This document shows, one piece after another, positions 1 through 10,316 of a DNA stretch of 64,000 nucleotides. Numbering within the stretch: the stretch's first letter is position 1; each line of letters opens with the position of its first letter. The notes beneath the pieces are model-generated. The model worked only from the letters and a program-made list of their open reading frames with translations. It was not told the DNA's origin and ran no database searches. This DNA comes from Cryptomeria japonica (Eukaryota; Streptophyta; Pinopsida; Cupressales; Cupressaceae), in assembly GCF_030272615.1 (NCBI RefSeq), contig NC_081410.1, positions 509,575,442-509,639,441 of the forward strand. The letters are read 5' to 3'. A program made the translations under genes and the position numbers.

Positions 1-74
1 TTTTTATATTGTGTTTTATTTACTCATGTTGTAATTGATGATGATTGTTGTTTTTAACTTTTTAAACATATATT

Positions 75-383
75 CTTCATGAAGTTCGTCAAGGCATTAA
101 TTACCACCTTCCAAAGGGACTAAAAAGTTATCCCAGACAATTTAGTAGGCTTCCCTACTATGAGAAGCTACAAATTGTGCATTTGTTTGATACTATGCAT
201 ATTGGAAAGAATATAACAAAGGTGTTATGGAAAATATTGGATCAAAGGTGTAACAAAGAAAAAATTGTTGAAATTTGTAGTGACATTTGGGAATCCAATC
301 ATGCAATGAAAAATGTCATTCAATTAAATAGAGATGGAGACCGAATTAATATAAGTACCCTTCCTTGGTTATTAACGGAGTAG
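75..383 (+). pseudogene. CACTA (En/Spm) transposase fragment, TNP2-like core
   Basis: An open frame runs from about position 60 to a stop at 381-383, longer than the part beginning at the ATG at 177. It contains the stretch DTMHIGKNITKVLWKILDQR, which matches the conserved D-x-MHI-x-KN block of plant TNP2-type transposases (Transposase_21 family), the DNA-cutting protein of CACTA transposons. The upstream part of the gene lies outside the window. It is followed on the same strand by DUF4218 and DUF4216 coding stretches, the usual order in plant CACTA genes. Inference: an inactive remnant, because the downstream exons carry stops and frame breaks. Confidence 0.75.
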
Positions 384-486
384 CAAAGCAATGCTATAAA
401 AGAGGTCATACGAAAAAACTTGTTTTCCCACAAGATTTGTTGCGAACATAAACAATCTCATAGCAAAGAAAAGTGAATTTGGGCGA

Positions 487-1595
487 GCAATGAAAATGCA
501 TGATTGGCATACCTTCATTAAGATAATTCATGTTCTTGTATATTTTCTATATATTTGTATACTGCATGTACTTTTCATTGTACTATATTTAGTACTAGTT
601 TTGGAAAAACAATGAAAGGATCATTTTATAATTGTTGCAGTATGTTCTACCTCTATCTCTCCCAGACCACTTCAACAATAATGTCAAGAAAGTTATATAT
701 GATCTTTGAAAATACATGAGGTAAGTAGTGTTATTTGTTCAATTTGTTGTATAGGTATTATATTTTTCATTTGTTTTACTTGTTATATAATATATTGTAT
801 ATTATTTTATTAATCCTCGTTAATATATTTGTGTCTCGAATCACTTGTATATGGTTGCCATCAAAAGAAATGCATAAAGAGGATATTAAATATTGGAAGA
901 CAAAAATTCCTCGTCTGATGTGTGAAATGCAAAAGTATCTACCTTCAAAAATTTTCAATGCAGAAGAACATTACCTCATACAACAAGTTAAGGAGATTGA
1001 ATTGTGTGGAGCTATACACACAAGGTCAATGTGGATGGTTGAGAGGCACTTAAGATTTTTGAAGGCTTTGGTTAGACAAAGAGCACATCCTCAGGGTTCT
1101 ATGGTGGAGGGATATATGGTATACTAGACTATGGTGTACATTATTGAATATCTTCCTAATTTTGCAACAAAGATCCATGTAGATCGCATTTGGGATCCCA
1201 ACTCCATTAACAAATTCAAACGGGATTACCTGATGGGGAAAGGTAGATTAAGGAAAGTGAGAAGTAATTATTGGATGTTCATGGATATTAATTTGAATAA
1301 ATTTTACATTTGGTTTTTATATATTCTAGTTAATTAATTCTTAATCTTCAATAGACATCAGTTGTAAATTTCTATTTATTTTTTCTACAGTTGCTCAAGA
1401 GTGGGATGCACTACATTTGTATATCACAAACAATCTTGATTGGATGACGGTATGGATTGAATAATGTCAACAATATAGTCACGTATTAACATGGGAAGGT
1501 GTGGCTTCATTGGTTAAAGAAGCTCATCATAATGGAGATTCCAATGTTACACCAAGGGAATATGATTTGGCATATGGTTTAAGAGATAAATAGGT
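487..1595 (+). pseudogene. CACTA transposase DUF4218 region, several exons
   Basis: Conserved DUF4218 blocks can be read in pieces: MKMHDWHTFIKIIH (490-531), YVLPLSLPDHFNNNVKKVIY (641 on), then the long block 850-1260 with YLIQQVKEIELCG, RSMWMVERHLRFLKALVRQR and HPQGSMVEGYMVY, then EWDALHLYITNNLDW (about 1400). The breaks look like introns: a GT at 532 and TTGTTGCAG ending at 640, GTAAGT at 721, TTTTCTACAG ending at 1390, and GTACAT after 1593. One or two in-frame stops lie inside exons. DUF4218 accompanies TNP2 in plant CACTA elements; its biochemical role is not known to me. Exon limits are approximate. Confidence 0.75.
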
Positions 1596-1744
1596 ACATA
1601 TAAATATATTAATCACCCATATTATTTAATTTTTTTCAATTGTAATGATGTATATATATGTTGTTTTTTGTATACATTCAACCAAGAATAAATATGTTTA
1701 TCAATTGGTGATGCAATAATTTTTACATGTTTGACATATTGTAG

Positions 1745-2358
1745 GTGAAACACCACAAGGCTATGTAGTGCAATGCTCATAAATTTCACATCAAAAAGTT
1801 GGATGACATGAAGAAAACTTTGTGATTCTGGGATAACTGTAGTATTTCAAGTGACTAATGTTTCATCTAGAAGTGACATACATCCTCAAGTCTCAAAAAA
1901 TTGATACTATGGGATTTTGGATGATATACTTGATTGTGACTTTGGGTACTTCAAATTAGTTTTTTTCATCATCCAATGGTACATGCTATGATTGAATGAA
2001 AATGATCCTGACATAATTGTTATTGAACATGATAATTGATTTAAAATGGTCAATACAAAGTCATTTGAGTGAGCTGGAAATGAATCCCATATTCTTCCAA
2101 GCTAATGTGAGCAGGTATTTTACTCAAAGGTTCCACATAAACCAGGTTGTTTATTTTTTGTTAGACATGATCCTAGAGGAAGGTCGGTAAAGTATAATGT
2201 CATGGAAGAAGAAGATACAAAAGAGCTAGAAGATGATGTACATGATGATCAGGATCAACACTTAGTTGATGATGTGCCCGATGAATATGTTGAAGAAGAG
2301 GAACAAGATTACGATAATGTAGGAGTTAATGTTCATGAAGATGATAATGATGATATCA

Positions 2359-2436
<78 letters not shown>

Positions 2437-2507
2437 ATGATGATGATGATGATATTACCAATAATCCTTACAATGTCTATATTTTTTATTTGATATTGAT
2501 TTATTGA
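1745..2507 (+). pseudogene. CACTA transposase DUF4216 region with acidic C-terminal tail
   Basis: After a possible splice acceptor (TATTGTAG, ending about 1744) the frame resumes with VKHHKAM and KFHIKKLDDMKKT. Further on come IIVIEHDN, then QVFYSKVPHKPG and VRHDPRGRSVKYNV (about 2110-2200), the characteristic end of a DUF4216 domain in plant CACTA proteins. The last open part (2202-2507) encodes about 100 residues and becomes a run of aspartates over the (GAT)25 tract. Several stops and frame changes interrupt 1800-2100. The acidic end is common in this family, but the very long Asp run is probably microsatellite expansion. No CACTA terminal repeat was recognised downstream, so the 3' end of the transposon is undefined. 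Confidence 0.7.
2361..2435 (+). repeat. (GAT)25 microsatellite
   Basis: A pure run of 25 GAT units, followed by one TAT and a few more GAT. It lies in frame in the acidic tail of the CACTA remnant and would encode poly-Asp; the complementary strand reads as poly-Ile. Confidence 0.95.
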
Positions 2508-2980
2508 TATTTTTTGGTAAAATATAAATTTTGTGATTATGTGGGAGGACTTATTTATAATTATCCAGGAGGACTTGTACTTTGTGATTAACTTTACATG
2601 TATCTTTACATGTCCAATCATTTATACTTTTACATTACAAATATTTGCATCATGTTGTGTTCCCTACTGATATATTTATGGAAAATTTAATGGATGAATC
2701 ATTTTAATGGTTTGGTATGCAATAACACAATGATTCCTATTATTATGTATGATGAAATTGATACTATTTAGTTCATTTAGCTTGAAATGAAACCCATCTA
2801 AAAATACGCATTCACCCTTGGAGAAGACAAATTGCATATGTCATTAACACAACAATTCATACAACATACCACAAAAGATATGAGCCAGAAATGAATGTTC
2901 TCTTTATTAATTTTTTTATATAAAATTGATACATTCATGAAAATATTATGGTGAGTCACCAAGACTGATAGAAGACTCTT
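2508..2980. other. No gene seen; AT-rich flank
   Basis: AT-rich sequence between the CACTA remnant and layer D. Nothing coding is supported. GAGTCACCA at 2953-2961 is the reverse complement of TGGTGACTC, the same nine bases that open the likely primer-binding site of element B, so this could be a relic of the primer site of element D. That is only suggestive. Confidence 0.4.
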
Positions 2981-3389
2981 TGTTGTTATATTAAGGTTTC
3001 TCTAATGCATACGAATCAAGAGTTTGGAATCCTTCTTCTTGGCCCTAAATTTCCTTTTATAACACAAGGGAACAAAACAAACCTCAGGCCAAAGAAGACA
3101 CATGTCAAAATCTAATTGCATTACAAAAAGACATAAAGCCTAAGACCTTGACCTTTGTGTACAACCTACATTGAATGATAGCGACTGAAAAGGCATCTAA
3201 CTGTAAGCTCGAGTTGTGGGTTTGCAAAAGATGTTTTCACATCTGCACTTCATATCTACTTCTGTCAGGATCAAAAAATGCAATCTAGCATGTAGTGGCA
3301 GGTGTCTTGGAGATAGCTACTTGTCAACTGAGTGTTCTAATCATTTTCCCAAAACAAGGATCTTGCACAAAACTTTTGGGAGTAGAAAA

Positions 3390-6300
3390 AATAGAAAGAC
3401 TATGACTAGTCCTCCTCTTCAGGCTACTCTTCTTCTAAGGAGTAGTACTTTTTATGTAGTGCCTCAATCTCATTAGCTGGCCAAGAAAAACCCTTCAGGA
3501 TATGCAGTTTATTCATAGCTTCCTTTGTTTTGTGGGTAGGCACAACTACTACTCCTAGGGAAAAACTATGATATATTTTCTCTACTTCCATAATTTAATC
3601 AATAATATTAAGAAATGTATCTCCTTGGTTTGGATCACCTTCCAAGGATGTCAAGATGCCATTTATTACTTCCTTGAAACCCTATTTCCATTCTTCTAAG
3701 CTCTTAATTTATCATCATCTATCAAAATTGTAGGGACATGCCACTTTTTGAGTCCCTGGAAAGAATCAATCATTCCCATCAATGTTTTCCTTTCCTCCTC
3801 TATATTGGGTAACTCTTTATTCAATAAATTATAATTTTTCCAAGTTACCCCTACAATCTGAGGTGGTTGAGCCATATTTTTCACTACTAACATAGCCTCC
3901 TTCAAGGTTTGACCCTTTTGCAGCCACATAGATTTGATTGGTTGAAAGAATGCTATGAATTCATCAAGCTCAATCAAGAGTTTAGATGTCAAATAATATG
4001 AAGTGTGGACTTCATCCAATTTATCAATGATTTTATTTTGAAATTCTCAAAATTGAATCTTTCCCAATTTTTAAATAATGGCCTACAACTTCATCTTTGA
4101 CCCTTTGCATTTCTTTGTTTATCTTTTGAAGCTCCTTGGGTCTAATTCCTCTAGACTAGTCAGTTGACATCTTCTTTATTTTCTCTTTCAATGCAATGTT
4201 CCCCACAAATAATTCATTGTACTTGGTATTCAAAACAACATGTATATTCTTTAGTTTTATATGCTTTTTCTCTAAATCCTCTACTGTCCACTGAGAAAAT
4301 TAGACTGCATGCTTGGAAATTGTTGTAGCTTCTGAAGCAGTAGTGTCTTGTAAGGTCCTTACAACAATATCTCCTATTTTGTGTTGCACTCCTTGAAAAA
4401 CCATGGGCTTTTTAGTGCTAGAGGCCTTTGACCATAAAGAAAAAGCTTTTGAACTTATATTTACACCAGAGCCATGATCTCCAAACTCTAGAAAAATTGG
4501 GGTCCTTCTGCCACATGATCTGATCTAACAAAAAAATTCTCTCAAAATTCCACCCCAGGACAAGGAGCACTATGCTTTTCAATACCATTTCTCTGGCATC
4601 TTGAGGAGTGAAATCAAAATTGTTGATTTCTTCATCAGACATGTTCTTCAATTTCTCCCTTAGCCAAAATGATCTAACCTCAGGGGTATTAACAAAATTA
4701 TCATCTGCCATAAAGTTCTTTGAAGCAATAGTCCTCTCATCATCTTTTTCTTATATAGAGATTGTTCTTGGGATGAGAGCCCTATCTAGATCATTGAAAA
4801 CTTTGGTATTTGCATCATCTTGGAATGTTTCCCTTGGAGAAGAAGGTGGTGGCACCGAAGTATCAAAATCCTCCTAGATATTTGCAAAGTTAGATATTTT
4901 ATCTTTTCCTCTTTCAATCTTCCTAACCTTCTTTTCTATTACCCCCTCATCCTTCTATACACCCCCATAAATGGACTCTATAGGTGCTTCCTCAGTCTAA
5001 GCCTTGGGAGCTAGATCAATTGGTTTTCCTTTGTATTCCACTCCCTTTTCCTTGGCCTCTCTTCTTTGCAACTCCTCCTTTATTATATCATTTGTCTTTC
5101 TTAACATGAAATATGTTCTATCAAAATCATCCATGAAGTGCAAGAAAGAACCTACAAAATTGGGATCCTCTTGTTTCCTTTCCCTTTCAAATTTATTCAT
5201 GAGGCCCCACTTCTTCCTCCTTTCCTCTGCCTCATGTGGAAGAGCATTCCTAATCAGATCTTCTCTTTCTACAAAAGAATGAAAATACCCCTTTTCCTTC
5301 AATTTATTTACTCTAATGTCATTTATACATCCTTTGGGGCCAAAATGTCAAGCTTGGCCAACCCTTGGCTTGTAATTCTTCACCAAAAATTCCTGTACCT
5401 TCTCCAAGGTCTCACAACCTACACTGAATTCATCAAAAACTATTTTCCTGGGGAGAAATTTTCCCTTTCTATCAGATTCGGTTTGGTCCCTCTCCATCCA
5501 TGCCAGATGAATTTGAGGAATTATAACCTTGGAGAGACAACAATAGGCAATACATGGGGTCCCTGCTCACATCCATAAATTCTTATTATTGTACAATTGC
5601 CATAAAAGAAGAAATCCCCAAAATTGTGGGTGAATGCACCCTCAGGGTAGACATGTCCATCAGCCCCGCAACACCTTATTCTCAATATTTTGATTATCTT
5701 TTTAGGTAGCCTTGACACTACTACCCCAAGTCTTGTCAAAATGTTCATCACGAAATGGTCAGAGAATACACAATAATCACCAAACTTAGATCACTTGTCC
5801 CAAACCTGGGTCCATCCTTGAATTGACCAAGGGATACTCGTGTAGGGATCATTTGTCTTCATTATCAACTATGGGCCCCAATATTATTTATTTTGATAAA
5901 TAATTAACTGGCACACCAAAGAATAGTGCAAGAATACTAATTTTTCATCCTTATTTTCAGTTGTCATCAATACCTCATGAATAGCACTTGCAAAATCACA
6001 CAATTCATTTATTAAGGGGTGTTTAATGTTGATGGACATCATCATAAAATCAATGGGCATTTTGGTGAGCTCACAATCAACTCTAAGGAACTTCCCTAGT
6101 GTATAATAGGTTTTTACAAAATAAGGCTCAAAATAGTCAAGCTTGAAGGGGTCCCTTTCAAATGGCATGACATAATTTTGTGAATATTTGTAAAGATTCC
6201 TCATGAAATGAGGAACAAGATCCTTCCTTTACCTGCCATTTTTGTTCTCATAGTCCCTCTTCAAATTATCCCTATTTATAATTGTGAGGGTAAACTTACC

Positions 6301-7236
6301 TAAATCAAAATATTGAATGATAGCCCCGAGAGAGATGTCTAGTAGGACATATCCTTCAGTAGTCCTAACCATCTAGCTTGGAACATCATATGCCTTTTCT
6401 AGCTCCCTTATGAGCATAGGCTCTACAAAAACATTAGGAACCACCAATTTTCCAAGGTTCAGTGTCTAGGGGTCGCAGAGTAGGATGGCCTTATCTCTAT
6501 TTCCAAAGAATGAATGAAAAATTTCCTAGCCCCTTTCCTTGGTGAAGGCATCCCTACACCCTGCCTCTTTGTCATTGAAGAAAGTCCTCAAATGATCTTG
6601 CATTATGGATCCCTCAAATAATTCTGGCAGGTCTTGGGATAGGCTCCTAGTCTATCTAGTTTCCCTCCATGTGATTTCTTCCAATATTTGTTCAACCTCT
6701 TATTGAAATTCTTCAGGGGTCGTGGCGAGAGCAAGAGGAGTAGTAGGTTGCACTAGTGGCTACTACACCTAAGCAAATGACTCCCTTTTGGACAAATTCC
6801 TAGAGAAATTTGTAGTCTCAGGGGTCTTTTCTTTTGTTTGAGCAGCCTCCTTGGCTAGATCTTGAAGGTTTTCTCCTTTTGGGAATTGCTTTCGAGGAAT
6901 TAGAGCTTCCTCAATAGATGGATTCATTGGAGCAAGAGCATCATGTGTAGGGGATGGGGTTTTAGTAGACGTAGCTTCAGCTAAAGCCTTCTTGGTACTC
7001 TTCCTCTTCTTTGGAGTGGGATTCCTTGTTCTAGGAGTGGGAGAGGGCTCATCTGAAGATTCACTATCAGAAATGATAATGATGGTCTTTTAGACAGTTT
7101 TTCTTTTTCTCTTTGTGGCCTTCTATTTCAGAGGGGAGCTAGCTTCAGCCTCCTCTGATACTTGTGGGGCAGTACTAGGGCTTGGTTGCATAGAATGGGC
7201 ACCTTCAATTTCTTGCATGGGGGGAACCATATCTAG
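3390..7236 (-). pseudogene. LTR-resident ORF of layer D, unknown function, broken
   Basis: A long minus-strand coding region in pieces, related along its length to the ORFs inside the LTRs of element B. Reading from 7236: a disordered Ser/Pro/Glu-rich start with a basic cluster (PTPKKRKSTKK, about 6990) that may be a nuclear signal; then KLVVPNVF and AYD (about 6390-6450), matching KLVVP-x-VF and SYD in B; FDLGKF; YYTLGKF, MPIDFMMM and DFASAIHE (5884-6204); EDLIRNALPHEAEERRKKW (4997-5302); TPQDAREMVLKSIVLLVLGW (about 4560-4620); and a charged C-terminal part with GFSWPANEIEALHKKYY near 3470. Many stops and frameshifts. No signal peptide, membrane segment or enzyme motif was seen. I do not recognise a named family; function unknown. 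Confidence 0.6.
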
Positions 7237-7770
7237 AGGTCTAGCCTTAATGATGAGAATTGAGGAGCTTTCTCTATAAGGGTAGCAAATTACTCAGCAA
7301 GGGATGCCATCTTAAAAATTTGGACTGACTAAAAAATTAGAAAGCAAATGCAAGAGTAAAATCTACTGACTTCTAGGGCACACACATAGGGAACTCAAGA
7401 TATTATTGTAATAGTCTGATAATGCACACAAGTGGGAAAAAAGAACTTATTGGTTTTCTCTTCAATTGAAAATGCTAGGAGGCATGCTGGAATGCTGAAA
7501 TTGGCCTTTTTTCTCACTCTATGCTGCTCTGAAATCACTCTTGGTGAAAGGTAAGAAAGAATGCCACTAAATTTTCAATTTATTGCAATGCCATTAATTC
7601 ATTTGTGTTGGATAAAGGTAATCATTGGTGCCAATTTTGAATTTCATTTGTCGATCTAGTAGTTGATGATCATGATTGCTCGTTGGCCTTCCTAGAATAA
7701 TGACGTTGCATTCTCTTAAAGTTCCTCATGTCAAATTAGAATTTGATACTCCATGGAGCCTCATCAGCCA

Positions 7771-8215
7771 TCTTAACTTTCTCTGTGGGATAAGTTTCTA
7801 TTGTAATGTTCCTTTGTTTTACTTATCCCATGGTGTCACTAGCCATTCCTTATATCTTCATGGGATAAGCTTCCATTTGATTTTTTTGGAGATCTTATCC
7901 CACGTTGATCTTAACCATTCCTTTCACCTTTCTCCTGCAATCCCCTTTCTTTGTGTGTTTATCATCTGTGGGATAAGATTTTGAACTAGCCTTTTCTTTT
8001 CCTGGAGAATCTTTCTTATCCCCCTGGGGATGCACAAGATAAGGCTTTCTCTTATTTCCCCTTCACAATTCTTATCCTATGATACACCTTTGAGTTTCAT
8101 CATTGTTCTAGATCTTTGTTGCCCCATGGGATAAGCCCTTTTACCTTTTTCTTAAGTATTTGTTATCCCAGACCTCTTTTCTTATCCCCAGGGGGATGTG
8201 CGGGATAAGAAAAGA
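7771..8215. repeat. GGGATAAG / CTTATCCC motif array, left part
   Basis: About a dozen copies of GGGATAAG or its complement CTTATCCC (with CTTATCCCA, TGGGATAAG and CGGGATAAG variants) lie every 30-60 bases in alternating orientation. The array is cut by element C at 8224 and goes on at 49408, so it was one array of about 1.9 kb before that insertion. It lies upstream of the layer D ORF. TTATCC and GATAAG are core sites of plant MYB-related and GATA/I-box factors, so a regulatory role is possible but unproven. Confidence 0.7.
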
Positions 8216-8219
8216 ATTA

Positions 8220-8224
8220 CATCC
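8220..8224. repeat. Target-site duplication of element C, left copy (CATCC)
   Basis: CATCC directly before the left end of element C; the same five bases follow its right end at 49408-49412. Confidence 0.85.
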
Positions 8225-8404
8225 TATTAGACACAATGCACCACTGAGAGGGGGGAGGGGTGAATCAGTGGTTCTCAAATATTTTCCCTTTAGCTATCTT
8301 ATGTGATCATACCAATTATTCCTTCTAAATCAATGCAGACTTACCAGTTAGTGGGGAGACCAACACAAATGCAATCACACAAGGGACATCATATAACACT
8401 AGCA

Positions 8405-8438
8405 TATATGAGGAAAACCCAAGATGGGAAAAACCTCA
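8405..8438 (-). promoter_or_regulatory. Conserved copia LTR motif in element C (3' LTR)
   Basis: On the minus strand this reads TGAGGTTTTTCCCATCTTGG followed by GTTTTCCTCATAT. Elements E and F have the same two-part pattern (TGGTTTTTCC then GTTTCCACGTA or similar). The pattern is widespread in plant Ty1/copia LTRs; its role is not settled here. Confidence 0.6.
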
Positions 8439-8504
8439 GCGAGCAATGTTGTTGGAGTCTACTGCTCCAATACAACCTTAGAATGAAAAAATGGTTACAA
8501 AGTT

Positions 8505-8692
8505 TAGGGTACCAACCCAAGGATCACCAACCCCTGACTTTAGGGCACCAACCCAAGGAGCTACAACCCCTACCTGATTTATGGGCTACAACCCAAAGGA
8601 GCACCAACCCCTATCTTTAGGGAACTAACCCAAGTAGATACAACCCCTGACTTTAAGGCACCAACCCAAGGAGCTACAACCCCTGCACCGAG
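8505..8692. repeat. Minisatellite in element C LTR
   Basis: Four to five imperfect tandem units of about 36-44 bases built on ACCAACCCAAGGAGC and TACAACCCCTGACTTTA. The other LTR has a similar array at 47270-47440 with different unit number and order, so the array changed length after insertion. Confidence 0.8.
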
Positions 8693-10311
8693 CTACAAGT
8701 CAGTGTTCACAATATACACTTCAATTACAAAAGTAGTTATCTTGTTACAAGTGAATCTTACAACCATTATGTATATCTTACTCTGTCGGTGAGATACCTT
8801 CTCTGCTACACTGACTCACTCTTCTTCTTCTCTTCACCTGTTGCTTCTCTTCAACTACTTAATTGTTAGTAAACTCTACAAGTACACTTCTCCTCTTCTT
8901 CTTCTCTGCTAGATCTCCACCTTACTTTCTGCTCTGCTAGTATGAACACTACTAGTTCTTCTCTCCTACCAGTTGAACACTTCAACCGGGTTCTCCCTCA
9001 CTCTCACTCACTTCTCAGATGCTTGTTAAGAACTTGGCCGATTTTTTTCTTACATGCAGAAGTATCACACTTTGCAATAGCACAATATTCTTCTATACAT
9101 CAACAACAAACAATATCATTGGCCTTAATACTTATAGCAAGGTTTTCCTAAAAAAGCCCAATTCAAAATCTAGGTGGTTAGGGTTTCCTCACCATCCTTG
9201 AGGCAAACCAAATCCAATCAGATCTTTCTCAATCTAATCTTCTGGACATCCATCTGCACAAGTCCGCCATCAATGTGCCTTCCAGAACACACCTTCCTTC
9301 TTCAGCAACCTGCAAACAATCTGTCGACATACTTCTTGGTCAATCTCTATTAATGGTATGATGGACTGCTTCAACTACTCTGATTTGGTCAATCAGTCTA
9401 TCCTTGATCCTCTCTTGTGCATTTAATCTCGAGTGGTGCACTTCTGCACCTTTACCTCGAGCTTCACAGTCTCCTTTAAAGTTGACCAACTCTACACCTA
9501 CCCTGTCGGTGTACATTCCATCTTCATTTGATGTAGGTTTGCCACCTTGACTCTATGTGGCATCCAAGTCAACCATCTGCCAGCTTAAATCTTCATGTCA
9601 GTCCACATAGGATCACCGACCAAACATTCTACTATTTCCTCCTTCTTGCAGGTTTACTAACCTTGTCGGTATCTTGCATTCTACCAGTTACCTCCTCATG
9701 TCTGCCTTATTTTATATTGTCGATGGAACACCTAAACTAGTCTTTAGACATGAATATCCAAAGCGTGCTCATTCCCACAAAGTGGGCAGTCTTCTGCATC
9801 TATACCTTGTCCATATTACCGATGGGCTTACATACCGATTGCCACTCTTGATGGCTTCATGGCATCAACCTTCACAAGACTCCATCTTCAATCAGGTCAT
9901 TCTACTTATGACTGCATCTGCTTAGCCTTGCCGTCTCCCTGATCAATTTTGTTCATTCCTCTACTGGTTTGTCAAGGTGACAAACACTTCACACTCCCTC
10001 TATACTAGCATCTCAACATGCCTTCTCTGTCGGTCCAGTGCATAACCCTGATCTCATGCACTTAAGGAATTCCCTCCATTTACTAGTAGATCCAGTGTGA
10101 ACCTTCAAGTACTTTCCTTTACCTCTTCACTCTTACCTCAACAAACTATAGTGCACACAATGCATACTAGGATATGAGCTCCACTTACTGGTGGAGTAAA
10201 CACCTTGTCTTCTGCATCCTGCAGTGCACTTCACACGAGTTCCCTATTTGTGAAGCATCTCTTCAAACATGCACATGTGATCCGGTGTGAGCACATTCAT
10301 TATCAATCATT

Positions 10312-10316
10312 GCTTC
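10312..10316. repeat. Target-site duplication of element A, left copy (GCTTC)
   Basis: GCTTC precedes the LTR start TGTGAGGCCC at 10317 and recurs right after the other LTR at 43192-43196. Removing A restores the sequence of the intact LTR of C (compare 49045-49060). Confidence 0.9.

Larger units (their letters stand above)
2981..8224 (-). mobile_element. Layer D, left part: giant LTR of a Ty3/gypsy-like element
   Basis: This block is interpreted as one very long LTR, read on the minus strand, broken at 8224 by element C and continuing at 49408. The evidence is indirect. It carries a diverged version of the coding region found inside both LTRs of element B, in the same orientation, with a motif array upstream as in B. 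Its left edge is set at TGTTGTT (2981), the same first seven bases as the LTR of B on the + strand, but this is weak. The stretch 7237-7770 between ORF and motif array is noncoding. No second LTR or gag-pol of D is in the window, so it could be a solo LTR or a truncated copy. Confidence 0.5.
8225..10316 (-). repeat. Element C 3' LTR, first part
   Basis: Aligns with 46986-49060 of the other LTR. It is interrupted after GCTTC (10312-10316), where element A inserted; the rest resumes at 43192. The terminal TG has become TA at 8225-8226. It contains a roughly 40-bp minisatellite (8505-8692). No coding region supported. Confidence 0.9.

Noticed and set aside
2262-2621. Minus-strand ORF with a long isoleucine run
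   Set aside because: It is the antisense of the (GAT)25 tract in the CACTA remnant.
3216-3476. Plus-strand 86-codon ORF at the edge of layer D
   Set aside because: It lies opposite the C-terminal end of the D coding region and has no support.
8505-8692. Spaced repeats that might suggest a CRISPR-like array
   Set aside because: Units are directly tandem, imperfect and inside an LTR of a plant element; there are no unique spacers of even length and no cas genes.
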